A stretch of 32,174 nucleotides of DNA from Gallionellaceae bacterium. GTDB lineage: Bacteria > Pseudomonadota > Gammaproteobacteria > Burkholderiales > Gallionellaceae. The notes beneath the pieces were generated by a model, which saw only the letters and a program-made list of their open reading frames with translations, was not told where the DNA came from and did not search any database. The stretch is from positions 1-32,174 of the forward strand of contig WSYA01000026.1 of assembly GCA_009773615.1 (NCBI GenBank), read 5' to 3'. How positions within the stretch are numbered: the stretch's first letter is position 1; every line of letters begins with the position of its first letter. The translations under genes and the position numbers were made by a program. This document shows positions 9,751 to 20,130 of the stretch, piece after piece.

Positions 9751-11616
9751 ATGAGCCGCACGCATACACAAAAACTATCCACACTCATGCTGGGCGCTAT
9801 CGGCGTCGTATATGGCGACATCGGCACCAGCCCGCTGTACGCGTTAAAAGAAACCTTCGCCGGACACCATCCGCTGCCTATAGTCGAAGCCAACATCCTC
9901 GGCGTGCTGTCGGTGATGTTTTGGACCATCATGCTGCTGGTATCGCTCAAATACGTGATCATCATCATGCGCGCGGACAATCGCGGCGAAGGCGGCTCGA
10001 TGGCCTTGATGGCTCTTGCCGGCGAGTTGAATGCAGCGCGCCCCCAAACCAAGCGTCTCCTTGCGATGCTCGGCGTATTTGCCGCCGCATTGTTTTATGG
10101 CGACAGCATGATCACCCCCGCCATTTCGGTGCTCTCCGCCGTCGAAGGGCTGAATGTCGTCGCACCTCGGCTTGGCCATTATGTAATGCCGATCACCGTC
10201 ATCGTGCTCACCGCATTGTTCATGATGCAAAAACGCGGCGCGGGCGTGATGGGCATGGCGTTCGGCCCCGTCATGATTTTCTGGTTCGCCACCTTGGGAG
10301 TCTTGGGCGCGCTGTCCATCGCACAAAGCCCGCAAGTGTTATGGGCGCTCAACCCCTACTTTGCCTACCAATTCCTCACGCTCGACCCCTGGCTGTCTTT
10401 TTTGACGCTCGGCTCCGTGGTGCTGGCCGTGACCGGAGGCGAAGCGCTCTACACCGACATGGGACATTTCGGAAAATTTCCGATCCGGCTGACTTGGTTT
10501 TCTTTCGTCTTGCCCGCACTGGTGCTGAACTATTTCGGCCAAGGCGCGCTGTTGCTGCACAACCCGCAGGCCGTCGAAAATCCGTTCTATCTGCTCGCCC
10601 CGACATGGGCGCTACTACCGATGGTGCTGCTTGCCACTGCCGCCACGGTGATCGCTTCGCAGGCCGTCATTTCCGGCGCTTTCTCCGTCGCCAGCCAATC
10701 GGTGCAAATGGGCTTTCTGCCGCGCATGGAAATTTGCCAGACTTCCGATAAGGCGCAGGGGCAAATCTATGTTCCGCTAACCAACTGGACGCTGTATCTG
10801 GCGGTCATTTTTCTGGTGCTCACATTTCAAAACTCCAACAACTTGGCGGCGGCTTACGGCATCGCCGTCACCGGTACCATGCTTATCGACACCATACTGA
10901 TCGCCTTTGTGCTGGTCGCCTGGCGCTGGTCTCCGCTGCTCGTCGTCCCGCTGATCGGCACTTTATTTTGCATCGATCTGGCTTACTTCTCGGCCAATGC
11001 GCTGAAAATTCCCCAGGGCGGCTGGTTCCCTCTGGGTATCGCACTCCTTTCTTTTGCCGTGCTCACCACTTGGAAAAAGGGGCGTAAATTATTATTCGCC
11101 GAAATATCACGGCAGGCAGTCCCCGTCCAGGTGGTGCTGGATGGGGCGGACAGCATCAACCGGGTGCAGGGTACCGCCATCTTTCTGACCAACGTGGGCG
11201 AGGGTGCGCCTTCAGCTTTGCTGCACAACCTCAAACACAATCAAGTGCTGCATGAGCGCAATATCTTGCTCACGGTCATCGTTGAGGACAAACCCTACGT
11301 TACCAAAGGCAACCGCCTGTTGATCGACGATCTGGGCAAGAACTTTTATCGGGTCAGAGTGTTCTACGGTTTTATGGAAACGCCCGACCTTCCTGCCGCC
11401 TTGGAGCAATGCGGCACCATCGGCTTGCCGTTTGAAATGATGAGCACATCGTTCTTCGTCTCGCGTGCCATGATCGTTTCCAGCCCCAATCCCGGCATGA
11501 TGAAATGGCGCGAGAGGCTGTTTCTGGCGCTGTCCAAGAACGCCATGAACGCGGCGGATTTCTTCAAAATTCCGACCAACCGCGTTATCGAAATGGGAAC
11601 GCGCGTTGAGATTTAA
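9751..11616 (+). CDS. kup: Low-affinity potassium transport protein Kup
   Basis: A 621-residue proton-coupled K+ importer of the KUP/HAK/KT family in the inner membrane. The N-terminal signature [20 protein letters not shown] (15-34) is diagnostic. Next come [26 protein letters not shown], and about 12 membrane spans up to residue 440, then a cytoplasmic C-terminal domain with the conserved GTAIFLT. Length agrees with family members (about 620-630). The ATG is preceded by the strong site GGAGGGGGA. It stands alone, with the rsx promoter about 30 bases after its stop. Confidence 0.97.
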   Translation: MSRTHTQKLSTLMLGAIGVVYGDIGTSPLYALKETFAGHHPLPIVEANILGVLSVMFWTIMLLVSLKYVIIIMRADNRGEGGSMALMALAGELNAARPQTKRLLAMLGVFAAALFYGDSMITPAISVLSAVEGLNVVAPRLGHYVMPITVIVLTALFMMQKRGAGVMGMAFGPVMIFWFATLGVLGALSIAQSPQVLWALNPYFAYQFLTLDPWLSFLTLGSVVLAVTGGEALYTDMGHFGKFPIRLTWFSFVLPALVLNYFGQGALLLHNPQAVENPFYLLAPTWALLPMVLLATAATVIASQAVISGAFSVASQSVQMGFLPRMEICQTSDKAQGQIYVPLTNWTLYLAVIFLVLTFQNSNNLAAAYGIAVTGTMLIDTILIAFVLVAWRWSPLLVVPLIGTLFCIDLAYFSANALKIPQGGWFPLGIALLSFAVLTTWKKGRKLLFAEISRQAVPVQVVLDGADSINRVQGTAIFLTNVGEGAPSALLHNLKHNQVLHERNILLTVIVEDKPYVTKGNRLLIDDLGKNFYRVRVFYGFMETPDLPAALEQCGTIGLPFEMMSTSFFVSRAMIVSSPNPGMMKWRERLFLALSKNAMNAADFFKIPTNRVIEMGTRVEI

Positions 11617-11648
11617 CTTTAGGGAATATCCATATTCCAGAAACGCGG

Positions 11649-11677
11649 TTGAAGCGTGCCATGAATCGGCGGATAAT
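11649..11677 (+). promoter_or_regulatory. Promoter of the rsx operon
   Basis: TTGAAG (11649-11654), a 17-bp spacer, and GATAAT (11672-11677). The -10 lies in a 13-bp palindrome, GCGGAT-A-ATCCGC (11669-11681). Transcription would start near 11684, giving a leader of about 20 bases before rsxA, which has AGAGG as ribosome site. Confidence 0.5.
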
Positions 11678-11702
11678 CCGCGCCTTCTATAGAGGCAAGT
11701 GA

Positions 11703-12278
11703 ATGACTGAATATATACTCATTCTCGTCAGCACGGTGTTCGTAAACAACATCGTGATGGTGAAGATACTCGGGCTGTGCCCGTTCATGGGGGTTTCCAA
11801 AAAACTGGAAGTCGCCGTCGGCATGGGTGCGGCGACCACTTTCGTGCTGACGCTGGGTTCCGGCTCCAGCTACCTCATCCAGCATTACCTGCTCGGCCCC
11901 GACTTGGCTTATCTCACCACGCTGTCTTTCATCGTGGTCATCGCGGGCATCGTACAGTTCACCGAAATGGTGGTGCACAAGACCAGCCCCGCCCTGTATC
12001 AGGTGCTGGGCATTTACCTGCCGCTGATTACTACCAATTGCGCGGTGCTCGGCATCCCGCTGCTCAACGTGCAGGCCAAACACGACTTCATGGAATCGCT
12101 GCTGTTCGGCTTCGGCGGCGCGCTGGGCTTCACGCTGGTGATGGTGCTGTTCGCAGGCATTCGCGAACGCCTCGACGGCGCCGACGTGCCGGGCATATTC
12201 AAAGGCTCGTCCATCGCGATGGTCACCGCCGGACTGATGAGCCTCACGTTCATGGGTTTCTCGGGCTTGGTTAAATGA
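11703..12278 (+). CDS. rsxA: Rnf/Rsx electron transport complex subunit A
   Basis: A 191-residue membrane subunit with six predicted spans that pairs with RsxE at the core of the Rnf/Rsx complex, which couples electron transfer between NADH and ferredoxin-like carriers to ion movement. Two cysteines in half-membrane helices, C26 in GLCPFMG and C113 in TTNCAVLG, are those known in RnfA/NqrE proteins to hold an intramembrane [2Fe-2S] cluster together with RsxE. Length and order of helices are standard. It is the first gene of the operon; it overlaps rsxB by ATGA. Confidence 0.97.
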   Translation: MTEYILILVSTVFVNNIVMVKILGLCPFMGVSKKLEVAVGMGAATTFVLTLGSGSSYLIQHYLLGPDLAYLTTLSFIVVIAGIVQFTEMVVHKTSPALYQVLGIYLPLITTNCAVLGIPLLNVQAKHDFMESLLFGFGGALGFTLVMVLFAGIRERLDGADVPGIFKGSSIAMVTAGLMSLTFMGFSGLVK

Positions 12279-12823
12279 TCGCTGCGCTTCTGGTGATGAT
12301 CGGCATCGCCGTGTTTCTGGGCGCGGTGCTGGGCTTCTCCGCCATTAAGTTCAAAGTGCAGGGTAATCCGCTGGTAGAAAAAATCGATGCCGTACTGCCG
12401 CAGACGCAGTGCGGACAGTGCGGCTTCCCCGGCTGCAAGCCCTACGCCGAAGCCCTCGCCAAAGGCGAGGCCGATATCAACAAGTGCCCGCCCGGCGGCG
12501 AAGAGGGCATACACAAACTGGCCGATTTGCTCGGCAAGGAATTCATCCCTTTCGGCGAAGGCGCGCCCCCCAAAGCCAAGTCGGTCGCCTTCATCGACGA
12601 GAGCACGTGCATCGGCTGCACGCTGTGCATACAGGCCTGCCCGGTGGATGCCATCGTCGGTGCGGCAAAACAGATGCATACGATCATCGCTTCCGAATGC
12701 ACAGGCTGCGAGCTATGTCTGGCGCCCTGCCCGGTCGACTGCATCAGCATGCTGCCCATAGCCGAAGACATCACCAACTGGAAATGGCGTTATCCGGTAT
12801 TTCCCATTCAGGCAACAATATGA
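12275..12823 (+). CDS. rsxB: Rnf/Rsx electron transport complex subunit B (ferredoxin)
   Basis: This 182-residue iron-sulfur subunit has one N-terminal membrane helix (residues 1-25), then the 4Fe-4S domain with [16 protein letters not shown], and two ferredoxin motifs, [14 protein letters not shown] and [14 protein letters not shown]. It relays electrons on the cytoplasmic face. All cluster cysteines are present. It overlaps rsxA (ATGA) and rsxC (ATGA), so translation of the three is probably coupled. The protein is slightly shorter at the C-terminus than many RnfB proteins, without loss of any cluster. Confidence 0.97.
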   Translation: MIAALLVMIGIAVFLGAVLGFSAIKFKVQGNPLVEKIDAVLPQTQCGQCGFPGCKPYAEALAKGEADINKCPPGGEEGIHKLADLLGKEFIPFGEGAPPKAKSVAFIDESTCIGCTLCIQACPVDAIVGAAKQMHTIIASECTGCELCLAPCPVDCISMLPIAEDITNWKWRYPVFPIQATI

Positions 12824-14505
12824 AAGCGGCCTTCAAATTCCACGGCGGCGTACATCCGCCCACGCACAAGACCGAATCGACGCGCACACCTATCGCGCAA
12901 ACGGCGCTTCCGTCGAAACTGGTCATCCCGTTGCACCAGCATGTCGGAGCGCGCGCCAAGCCGGTTGTGCAAGTCGGTGAGCACGTGCTCAAGGGGCAGA
13001 TGATCGGCAAACCGGAAGGGCGCCTGTCCAATGCGGTGCATGCCTCCACTTCCGGCACGGTCAGCGCCATCGACTTGCAACTAGTCGCGCATCATTCCGG
13101 CCAGCCCGATCTGTGCGTGACCATCGTCCCCGACGGCCGTGACGAATGGATCGCGCACACCGGCGTGGACTATAAGCAGACTGCGCATACCGAGTTGCGC
13201 CACCTGCTCAGACAAGCGGGAGTCGTCGGCTTGGGCGGCGCGGTATTCCCCAGCGACCTGAAGGCCTATTCCAACAAGCACAAGATCAAGACCATGGTGC
13301 TCAACGGCGCGGAATGCGAGCCCTACATCACCTGCGACGACATGCTGATGCGCGAACGTCCCGCCGACATCCTGCGCGGCGCGGAGGTGTTGCGCGAACT
13401 GCTGTATGCAGAAGAAATATTGATCGGTATCGAGGACAATAAACCCGAGGCCATCGCCGCGATGCGGCAGGCCGTGATCGACGGCAAACACGAGCACATG
13501 ACGGTGGTCGCCGTGCCGACGGTCTACCCGAGCGGCGGCGCGAAGCAGCTGATGCGCATCCTCACCGGGATCGAGGTCGCGGCAGGTGTGCGCTCGACCG
13601 AGAAGGGCTTGCAATGCTTCAACGTCGCCACCGCCTACAGTGCGTGGCGCGCCATCGCGCACGGTGAGCCGCTGCTGTCGCGCATCGTCACGGTCACCGG
13701 CAATGTTGCCCATGCACAAAATTTTGAAGTCCTACTCGGCACGCCGGTTGACGAACTGATGGCTCAGGCCGGTAGCCGTCCCGACACCGACAAGCACATC
13801 ATGGGTGGCCCGATGATGGGTGTTCAACTCCCCTCCGCCACGGTGGGTATCACCAAGGCCGCCAATTGCATCATCGCTTCATCGCCCGCGCTGTTTCCAC
13901 CGCCCAAGCCCGCGCTACCGTGCATACGCTGCACGCGTTGCGCCGAGGTATGTCCCGCAGAGTTGCAGCCGCAAGACTTGTACTGGTTCGCCAAAGCGAA
14001 CAACTTCGGCAAAGCGCAGGAATTCCATCTGTTCGACTGCATCGAGTGCGGCGCTTGCACCTACGTGTGCCCCAGCAACATTCCACTGGTAAATTACTAC
14101 CGCTACGCCAAGAGCGAAATATGGGCGCGCGAACAGGAAGCTCAGGCCGCAGAACTCGCGCGCGAACGGCACGAATTCCGCCAGTTGCGCATCGAACGCG
14201 AGAAACAGGAAAAGGCTGAGAAGCTGGCACAGAAGGAAAAAGCAGCAGCTGTTGCCAAAGCGGCATCGGATGCCGTGCAAATGCCGACGGCCACTCCGCT
14301 CGGCCCGAATGCCGACCCGGATGACGCAATGCAACTGCGCATTGACGCAGCACTGGCGCGTGCCAAAGAACAAGCCTCCGCCGCACACCCAAAAAATACC
14401 GAAACATTAACACCGCAACAACACGCCGAGATTGCAGAGGCCGATGCACGTCGCGCCAAAGCCCATGAAATGGCACTTTCCGATGCCGAACAAAAGAGCG
14501 AATAA
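12820..14505 (+). CDS. rsxC: Rnf/Rsx electron transport complex subunit C
   Basis: A 561-residue peripheral subunit expected to take electrons from NADH through FMN and pass them to its 4Fe-4S clusters. It begins [14 protein letters not shown], the usual GGVHP start; the open frame extends upstream into rsxB, but the ATG at 12820 overlaps the rsxB stop as ATGA and fits the family. [11 protein letters not shown] and [10 protein letters not shown] belong to the NADH/FMN-binding domain. Two clusters are marked by C368-C371-C374-C378 and C407-C410-C413-C417. After residue 430 there is a charged, Ala/Glu/Lys-rich coiled-coil tail, much shorter than the long repeat tail of enterobacterial RsxC. Confidence 0.96.
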   Translation: MKAAFKFHGGVHPPTHKTESTRTPIAQTALPSKLVIPLHQHVGARAKPVVQVGEHVLKGQMIGKPEGRLSNAVHASTSGTVSAIDLQLVAHHSGQPDLCVTIVPDGRDEWIAHTGVDYKQTAHTELRHLLRQAGVVGLGGAVFPSDLKAYSNKHKIKTMVLNGAECEPYITCDDMLMRERPADILRGAEVLRELLYAEEILIGIEDNKPEAIAAMRQAVIDGKHEHMTVVAVPTVYPSGGAKQLMRILTGIEVAAGVRSTEKGLQCFNVATAYSAWRAIAHGEPLLSRIVTVTGNVAHAQNFEVLLGTPVDELMAQAGSRPDTDKHIMGGPMMGVQLPSATVGITKAANCIIASSPALFPPPKPALPCIRCTRCAEVCPAELQPQDLYWFAKANNFGKAQEFHLFDCIECGACTYVCPSNIPLVNYYRYAKSEIWAREQEAQAAELARERHEFRQLRIEREKQEKAEKLAQKEKAAAVAKAASDAVQMPTATPLGPNADPDDAMQLRIDAALARAKEQASAAHPKNTETLTPQQHAEIAEADARRAKAHEMALSDAEQKSE

Positions 14506-14509
14506 CGCC

Positions 14510-15538
14510 ATGTGGATATCCCCCTTCATCACTAAATCCAACAGCGTTGGCGAGATCATGTTCAAGGTCATGCTGGCACTCATCCCCGGCATCGCACTGT
14601 ACGTGTGGTATTTCGGCCCGGCGATTCTGGTATCTCTGACGCTAGCTTCCCTCACCGCGCTGGCGACCGAGGCCGCAATGCTCAAGCTGCGCGAGCGTCC
14701 GCTCAAGCCCTTCCTATCCGACAACAGCGCCTTGCTCACCGCATGGTTGCTCGCGCTGTCCATTCCGCCGCTCGCACCCTGGTGGATGGTGGTGGTTGGC
14801 ACGGCCTTCGCTATCGCGGTTTCCAAACACCTGTATGGCGGCCTGGGCAACAACACGTTCAACCCGGCGATGATCGGCTATGCCGTGCTCATCATTTCCT
14901 TCCCCGTGCATATGACGCACTGGCTCACGCCGCACGCGCTGGGCGGAATCGAGCTGTCCTTCGCCGAACAATTGAGCTACATCTTCAAGGGCGTATTGCC
15001 GAACGGATTGACGCTGGACGCGGTGACCATGGCGACACCGCTGGACACGCTGAAAACGCAACTGCATCTCGGCCTCTCGGTGCACGACATCAGCGACATG
15101 CCGATCTACGGGCATCTGGCGGGCAAGGGCAGCGAAATGGTGGCGCTCGGTTTCGCCATCGGCGGTGTGTATCTGTTGCTGAATCGCATCATCACCTGGC
15201 ATTTGCCGCTGGCCTACCTCGGCGCACTGTTCGCGACTGCGGGCATCTTCCATCTGGTCGATCCGACACATTACGTCACGCCGCTGTTTCACTGGTTCTC
15301 CGGCGCGGCAATGTTAGGCGCATTCTTCATTCTCACCGATCCGGTCACTTCGCCCACTACCGCCAAAGGCAAGATTATCTTCGCCGTTGGCGCGGGCGTA
15401 CTCACTTATCTGATCCGCGCATTCGGCGGCTTCCCCGACGGCATGGCGTTCGCCACGTTGTTCATGAACATCTGCGTGCCGCTGATCGACGCGTGGACAC
15501 AACCCAAAGTGTTCGGTAAGAAAGGGGGCAAGCAATGA
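14510..15538 (+). CDS. rsxD: Rnf/Rsx electron transport complex subunit D
   Basis: A 342-residue membrane subunit with about ten spans. I chose the ATG at 14510, four bases after the rsxC stop: it gives MWISPFITKSNSVGEIM, the normal RnfD N-terminus, whereas the longer frame starts inside rsxC. The covalent FMN site is recognised at TMATPLD, with Thr176 as the expected attachment residue by comparison with NqrB/RnfD. FGGFPDGMAFATLFMN near the C-terminus is also conserved. It overlaps rsxG by ATGA. Confidence 0.96.
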   Translation: MWISPFITKSNSVGEIMFKVMLALIPGIALYVWYFGPAILVSLTLASLTALATEAAMLKLRERPLKPFLSDNSALLTAWLLALSIPPLAPWWMVVVGTAFAIAVSKHLYGGLGNNTFNPAMIGYAVLIISFPVHMTHWLTPHALGGIELSFAEQLSYIFKGVLPNGLTLDAVTMATPLDTLKTQLHLGLSVHDISDMPIYGHLAGKGSEMVALGFAIGGVYLLLNRIITWHLPLAYLGALFATAGIFHLVDPTHYVTPLFHWFSGAAMLGAFFILTDPVTSPTTAKGKIIFAVGAGVLTYLIRAFGGFPDGMAFATLFMNICVPLIDAWTQPKVFGKKGGKQ

Positions 15539-16188
15539 AACGCCTAGCCCGCGCCAGCCTGCAATCGGCAGCCAATCTCGTGTTCTTCGCCGTCATCGGC
15601 ACGGCGATACTGGCTTCCACTTTTTTCCTCACGCATGACGAGATCGTGAAGAGTGAAAAAGCCGAGAAGCTGAAGCTCATCACCCAGATCGTGCCGCTTG
15701 CATTGTTCGACAACGACATCATGCAAGACACATTGAGCATCCCTGCCGACCCGCTGCTGGGCACAGAAGATGTCACCACAGCTTACCGCGCTCGCCTGAA
15801 TGACGCACCTTCCGCTGTCGTGCTCGAAGTCGTCGCGCCGGACGGTTACAGCGGCAAAATCGCGCTCGTCCTCGCCGTGCGCGCTAATGGCGAGCTGGCC
15901 GGCGTGCGCGTGGTATCGCACAAGGAGACACCGGGGCTGGGCGACTACATCGAACTTCCGAAAAACCCGTGGATAAAGGGCTTCGACGGAAAATCCCGCG
16001 AAGCATACAAAGACGCCGAGTGGAAAGTGAAGAAGGACGGTGGGAAATTCGACTACATGGCGGGTGCGACCATCACGCCGCGCGCCGTGGTCAAAGCGGT
16101 GAATAAAGCCTTGCAGTATTTTGAGACGAACCGCGATAAATTATTTGCAGCAAGCACGCCCAAGCCACAGAAGGAGAAACAGAAATGA
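15535..16188 (+). CDS. rsxG: Rnf/Rsx electron transport complex subunit G
   Basis: This 217-residue subunit has one N-terminal membrane helix (about 11-32) and a periplasmic FMN-binding domain. The flavin attachment motif is MAGATIT, with Thr179 the predicted phosphoester-linked residue; the first position is Met-Ala rather than the common Ile-Ser, but the GAT core is intact. [13 protein letters not shown] is the conserved loop before it. It overlaps both rsxD and rsxE by ATGA. Confidence 0.96.
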   Translation: MKRLARASLQSAANLVFFAVIGTAILASTFFLTHDEIVKSEKAEKLKLITQIVPLALFDNDIMQDTLSIPADPLLGTEDVTTAYRARLNDAPSAVVLEVVAPDGYSGKIALVLAVRANGELAGVRVVSHKETPGLGDYIELPKNPWIKGFDGKSREAYKDAEWKVKKDGGKFDYMAGATITPRAVVKAVNKALQYFETNRDKLFAASTPKPQKEKQK

Positions 16189-16892
16189 GCCCTCAAGAAT
16201 TCAAAGACATCTTTTACAACGGCGTGTGGAAGCAGAACACCGGCGTCGTGCAACTGCTCGGTCTGTGCCCCATTCTGGCGGTGAGCAGCACGGTGGTGAA
16301 CGGTGTTAGCCTGGGCTTGGCGACCGCACTGGTGATGGCCTTGAGCGGAGCGGCCATTTCACCGATCCGCAATTACGTGCCGAACGAGATACGCATACCG
16401 GTTTTCATCCTCATCATCGCGGTGCTGGTCACCGTGGTGCAGTACCTGATGAACGCCTACATGTACAGCCTGTATGTGGTGTTGGGCATCTTCATCCCGC
16501 TCATCGTCACTAACTGCATCGTACTGCAACGCATCGAAGCCTTCGCCTCGAAAAATCCGGTAAGTGCCTCGGCGCTGGACGGCTTCACCATGGGGCTGGG
16601 CCTGACGGCAGTGCTCGCCATATTGGGCGGCATGCGCGAGATCGTCGGCCACGGCACTTTGTTATCCGGCATTGACCTCGCGCTCGGCGAAACCACAAAA
16701 GACTGGGTCATCCACGTCATCCCCAACTATCACGGCTTCCTGCTTGCCATCCTGCCGCCCGGCGCATTTATCGGCTTGGGCTGCCTCATCGCGGGAAAAA
16801 ACTGGCTGAACCTGCGCAAAGAACGCAAAGTGCGCGGCAGCAGCGCAGGAGTGATGCCGGTCGATAGCGGCTACGCGCCTTCCGCACACTAG
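16185..16892 (+). CDS. rsxE: Rnf/Rsx electron transport complex subunit E
   Basis: A 235-residue membrane protein, paralogous to RsxA and inserted in opposite orientation, with six predicted spans. C28 in GLCPILAV and C111 in VTNCIVLQ are the partner cysteines for the intramembrane [2Fe-2S] cluster shared with RsxA. It closes the A-B-C-D-G-E set. The nth start follows after two bases, as in the Escherichia coli rsx-nth operon. Confidence 0.97.
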   Translation: MSPQEFKDIFYNGVWKQNTGVVQLLGLCPILAVSSTVVNGVSLGLATALVMALSGAAISPIRNYVPNEIRIPVFILIIAVLVTVVQYLMNAYMYSLYVVLGIFIPLIVTNCIVLQRIEAFASKNPVSASALDGFTMGLGLTAVLAILGGMREIVGHGTLLSGIDLALGETTKDWVIHVIPNYHGFLLAILPPGAFIGLGCLIAGKNWLNLRKERKVRGSSAGVMPVDSGYAPSAH

Positions 16893-16894
16893 CA

Positions 16895-17527
16895 ATGAAT
16901 CCGAGCAAACGGCGCGAGATATTTTTACGCCTGCAAGCCGCTAACCCTCACCCCAAACCCGAGCTGGAATACTCCACCCCGTTTGAACTGTTGATCGCCG
17001 TGCTGCTGTCGGCACAGGCCACCGACATCAGCGTGAACGCCGCCACGCGCCAGCTCTACCCCGTCGCCAATACTCCGCAGGCGCTGATTGATCTGGGTGA
17101 GGAAACTTTGCGCAGTTATATCCAGCGCATCGGCTTGTACAAAACCAAAGCCCGGCACGTCATCCAGACCTGCAAAATGCTTGTGGAAAAACACGGCGGC
17201 GCTGTGCCGAAAACGCGCGAAGCGCTGGAAGCGCTGCCCGGCGTGGGACGCAAGACGGCGAACGTGGTGCTGAACACCGCCTTCGGGCTGCCGACCATCG
17301 CGGTCGATACGCATATCTTCCGCATCTCCAATCGCACCGGCATCGCCCCCGGCAAGGATGTGCTGGAGGTGGAACAGAAGCTGCTAAAATTTGTGCCTGA
17401 TGAATTCAAGCTGCACGCGCACCACTGGCTGATCCTGCACGGGCGCTATATCTGTCAGGCGCGCAAGCCCAAATGCGGCGAATGCATCATCGAGAGTTTG
17501 TGCGAATATAAAAACAAGGTGTTCTGA
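16895..17527 (+). CDS. nth: Endonuclease III
   Basis: A 210-residue DNA repair enzyme: it removes oxidised pyrimidines and cuts the DNA backbone by beta-elimination. The helix-hairpin-helix LPGVGRKTANVVL carries the catalytic Lys120, and Asp138 lies in VDTHIFR; both fall at the same numbers as in E. coli. The C-terminal [4Fe-4S] loop C187-x6-C194-x2-C197-x5-C203 is intact. Its position at the end of the rsx genes is conserved in proteobacteria; a shared need for iron-sulfur handling is an old suggestion, not shown by this sequence. Confidence 0.97.
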   Translation: MNPSKRREIFLRLQAANPHPKPELEYSTPFELLIAVLLSAQATDISVNAATRQLYPVANTPQALIDLGEETLRSYIQRIGLYKTKARHVIQTCKMLVEKHGGAVPKTREALEALPGVGRKTANVVLNTAFGLPTIAVDTHIFRISNRTGIAPGKDVLEVEQKLLKFVPDEFKLHAHHWLILHGRYICQARKPKCGECIIESLCEYKNKVF

Positions 17528-17950
17528 ATGTTCAATCCCACCCGCGATCAAGCGCGGCAATTCCTGTTCGAGACCTGGCGCAAGCGCAGCGCAAGCGAGT
17601 TGCTCTCGCCGCTGGAAGACCTCACCGCACAGCTCATCGCCAAACATCCCGAATATCACGAGTTGCTTTCAGCCCCGGAAGCCAATCAGGACAAGGACTA
17701 CGCGCCGGACGGCAATGCGATCAACCCGTTCCTGCACCTGATGATGCACCTCACCATCGAAGAGCAGATATCCATCGGCCAGCCGCATGGCATCCGCGAA
17801 CAGTTCGCGCGGCTCACGCACAAATACGAATCGGAACACGGAGCGCAGCACGCCATGATGGACTGCCTCGGCGAAATGATCTGGCAGGCACAGCGTAACA
17901 AGACCGCGCCGGATGCGGCAATTTACTTGGCCTGCCTTGAAAAGCAGTGA
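17528..17950 (+). CDS. DUF1841 family protein
   Basis: A 140-residue soluble protein of a family found in beta- and gammaproteobacteria with no assigned role. It begins MFNPTRDQARQFLFETWRK, and has the conserved NPFLHLMMHLTIEEQ segment (about residues 65-80) with closely placed histidines that could bind a metal, and EHGAQHAMMDCLGEMIWQA near the end. Its ATG directly follows the nth stop, so it should be translated from the rsx-nth transcript. Function unknown. Confidence 0.9.
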   Translation: MFNPTRDQARQFLFETWRKRSASELLSPLEDLTAQLIAKHPEYHELLSAPEANQDKDYAPDGNAINPFLHLMMHLTIEEQISIGQPHGIREQFARLTHKYESEHGAQHAMMDCLGEMIWQAQRNKTAPDAAIYLACLEKQ

Positions 17951-17991
17951 GGCTCATCGAAAAAATCGCCACTTTTCTACGCATGAGATTG

Positions 17992-18042
17992 GAATTTCCC
18001 GCTGACGAGAAATTCCGAAGGCGTTATACTTCGCCTTCGGAA
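17992..18042 (+). promoter_or_regulatory. Promoter with overlapping inverted repeats before the CBS gene
   Basis: CTGACG (18002-18007), 17 bp and TATACT (18025-18030) form a plausible promoter. The -10 sits in the loop of an 11-bp perfect inverted repeat (arms 18013-18023 and 18032-18042). A second 8-bp repeat (GGAATTTC 17992-17999, GAAATTCC 18009-18016) shares bases with its left arm, so the two could not pair at once. No T-run follows, so it is not a standard terminator. Confidence 0.45.
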
Positions 18043-18074
18043 AGCACCAACCAACAAGATCGACGGAGAACTCA

Positions 18075-18647
18075 ATGGGACACCAAAAACCGAACACTTT
18101 GCATACTTTTTCTGAAGTTTCCAACATCCTGGCTCCCAGCAACGAACCATGGCAGGTGGAATTGCATGACCCAGCCACCTCCGTTATGACGGACTTCCGT
18201 GTGCGCGCTCTTTTCAAAGTCGATCCCGAAGACACCATCGACGAAGCGCTGCAAAAAATGAAAATCGCCGGTTTGCGTATCGGCTTCGTGGTTGATGCCG
18301 CCTCGCAAAAAATCCTCGGCATGATCACTTCTTACGACATCATGGGCGAAAAGCCGATGCGCTACCTGCAAAGCGTGGGCTTTGCCGACCGCGGTGTCAC
18401 ACATAATGACATCAAAGTAAAAGACATCATGGAAAGGGTCGAAGACTGGGTCAGCGTCGAAATGAAGAATGTCGAATCCGTTACCGTCCAAGGCTTGCTC
18501 GACGCTTTCCAAAGAACCGGTCGTACTCACCTTCCCGTACTGGATCACAAGGACGGCAAAGAACACCACCTGTGCGGCCTGTTCTCTTCAGCGAAGGTCT
18601 TGCGCCTGACCGACTTTGCCCGCCGCAAAGCAGCTCACCCCAAATAA
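18075..18647 (+). CDS. CBS-domain protein
   Basis: A 190-residue soluble protein with two CBS repeats, around residues 35-95 (VMTDFRVRALFKVDPEDTI and later VVDAASQKILGMITSYDIMG) and 112-180 (VKDIMERVEDWVSVEMKNV and HLPVLDHKDG). CBS pairs usually bind adenosine nucleotides and act as energy or ligand sensors; no effector domain is fused. The ATG has GGAGAA upstream. It is separated from DUF1841 by 124 bp containing its own promoter-like structure and ends just before a strong terminator. A stand-alone CBS pair probably regulates another protein in trans; the target is not evident. Confidence 0.88.
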   Translation: MGHQKPNTLHTFSEVSNILAPSNEPWQVELHDPATSVMTDFRVRALFKVDPEDTIDEALQKMKIAGLRIGFVVDAASQKILGMITSYDIMGEKPMRYLQSVGFADRGVTHNDIKVKDIMERVEDWVSVEMKNVESVTVQGLLDAFQRTGRTHLPVLDHKDGKEHHLCGLFSSAKVLRLTDFARRKAAHPK

Positions 18648-18668
18648 GCTTCATCAAAGTCGCACAAT

Positions 18669-18701
18669 AAAAAAGGCGCATCGTAACGATGCGCCTTTTT
18701 T
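18669..18701. terminator. Bidirectional rho-independent terminator
   Basis: A 9-bp GC-rich stem (GGCGCATCG 18675-18683, CGATGCGCC 18687-18695) with a 3-base loop is flanked by an A-run before and T-run after. It serves both the CBS gene (plus) and pssA (minus), which converge here. Confidence 0.93.
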
Positions 18702-18725
18702 ATTAGGCCGCAGACTAAATGCCAA

Positions 18726-19481
18726 TCAGGGTAAAGGTTTGCTAGGCGGTTTACGCAGGTTTAACAGCCACAGAACGTAACCGGACAGCGCGTAGCCCAA
18801 AAAGATAAAAAACAGCACGCCGGGCGGGTAACTGGAGATCAGGATAAAGAACAGGGCAAGCACGAAAATAGCGATGAAGGGAACGCTCTTGCGCATGTTG
18901 AAATCTTTGAAGCTGTAGAAGAGGACGTTGCTCACCATGCTCAACCCTGCAAATACAGTGAGTGCCACCGCATACCAACGTAAGTCTTGTCCGGTGAAGC
19001 CGTAGTCACCCATCACCCACACGAAACCCGCGACCAACGCTGCGGCAGCGGGGCTGGGCAAGCCTTGGAAATAACGTTTATCCACCACGTCGATGTTGGT
19101 GTTGAAGCGGGCCAGACGCAGTGCTGTACCCGCACAATAGATGAACGCTGCGAACCAGCCGATCTTGCCCAGATCGCGAAACGCCCATTCGTACATCAGC
19201 AGCGAGGGGGCCACGCCGAACGAGACCATGTCGGACAAGCTGTCGTACTCGGCACCGAACTCGCTTTGCGTGTGCGTCAATCGCGCCACGCGACCGTCCA
19301 GCCCGTCCAGCACCATCGCGATGAAGATGGCCACAGCGGCGAATTCGAACTTGCCGTTCATCGCCTGCACGATGGCATAAAAACCGGCAAACAGCGCACC
19401 TGTAGTGAACAGGTTCGGCAGCAGATAGATGCTGCGGCGACGTAAGTCCATCGGCGGTTTGCGATTGTTCAGGTCGTTCAT
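18726..19481 (-). CDS. pssA: CDP-diacylglycerol--serine O-phosphatidyltransferase
   Basis: A 251-residue inner-membrane enzyme that makes phosphatidylserine from CDP-diacylglycerol and serine. The CDP-alcohol phosphotransferase motif is complete: D59, D62, G63, A66, R67, G76, D80 and D84, with the exact spacing of the family. About seven to eight membrane spans follow, so this is the membrane-type (Bacillus-like) synthase, not the peripheral E. coli type. It is the last gene of the operon, six bases after psd, whose product decarboxylates its product to phosphatidylethanolamine. In many relatives leuA follows; here the terminator comes instead. Confidence 0.95.
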   Translation of the reverse strand: MNDLNNRKPPMDLRRRSIYLLPNLFTTGALFAGFYAIVQAMNGKFEFAAVAIFIAMVLDGLDGRVARLTHTQSEFGAEYDSLSDMVSFGVAPSLLMYEWAFRDLGKIGWFAAFIYCAGTALRLARFNTNIDVVDKRYFQGLPSPAAAALVAGFVWVMGDYGFTGQDLRWYAVALTVFAGLSMVSNVLFYSFKDFNMRKSVPFIAIFVLALFFILISSYPPGVLFFIFLGYALSGYVLWLLNLRKPPSKPLP

Positions 19482-19487
19482 GGTGTA

Positions 19488-20126
19488 TTACAGTTGAGCC
19501 AGAATAGTAGTCGTGGCGGATACTTTATCACCGATACTCACCTTGACGGTAGCCGTGAGCGGCAAATACACATCCACGCGCGAACCGAAGCGGATGAAGC
19601 CGTAGCGTTGTCCGCGAGTCAGCGTATCGCCCGCTTTCACGTAGCACAGGATGCGGCGGGCAATGAGTCCGGCGACTTGCACAAAGGTCACGGTTTGTCC
19701 GTCGGCGGTGTTCAGCACAATGGCGTTGCGCTCATTCTCCGTTGATGCCTTGTCCAAATCTGCATTCACGAACTTACCGGGGAAATATTGCACTTTTTGT
19801 ATCGTGCCATCCACCGGGCTGCGGTTGGAATGCACGTTGAACACGTTCATGAACACGCTAACCAGAATCGCATCGCGATGACCGTAAGGGTCTTGCGTAC
19901 GCTCAACCTTGATGACACGTCCATCCGCTGGCGACAATACTGCACCGACTTGTTGCGGTATCTCGCGTGCAGGATCGCGAAAGAACTGCAACACGAATAC
20001 AAATATGACCCACAAGGGAATCGACCACGCGGCGCACCAAACAGTGGCGGCAATGGCAAGAAGCAAGGATATAGCCAGAAACGGCCAACCTTCGCGGGCG
20101 ATGATGGGGTGGGGATAGTTGCTCAT
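19488..20126 (-). CDS. psd: Phosphatidylserine decarboxylase proenzyme
   Basis: This 212-residue enzyme converts phosphatidylserine to phosphatidylethanolamine. It is the short form that self-cleaves at FGS rather than the long LGST form: the predicted cut is Gly181-Ser182 in [16 protein letters not shown], making the pyruvoyl group on the new alpha chain. A hydrophobic N-terminal stretch (15-48) anchors it to the membrane. LSPADGRV and [16 protein letters not shown] are conserved. The ribosome site is weak. The gap to ilvC upstream contains the repeat cluster described separately. Confidence 0.95.
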   Translation of the reverse strand: MSNYPHPIIAREGWPFLAISLLLAIAATVWCAAWSIPLWVIFVFVLQFFRDPAREIPQQVGAVLSPADGRVIKVERTQDPYGHRDAILVSVFMNVFNVHSNRSPVDGTIQKVQYFPGKFVNADLDKASTENERNAIVLNTADGQTVTFVQVAGLIARRILCYVKAGDTLTRGQRYGFIRFGSRVDVYLPLTATVKVSIGDKVSATTTILAQL

Positions 20127-20130
20127 TCTG

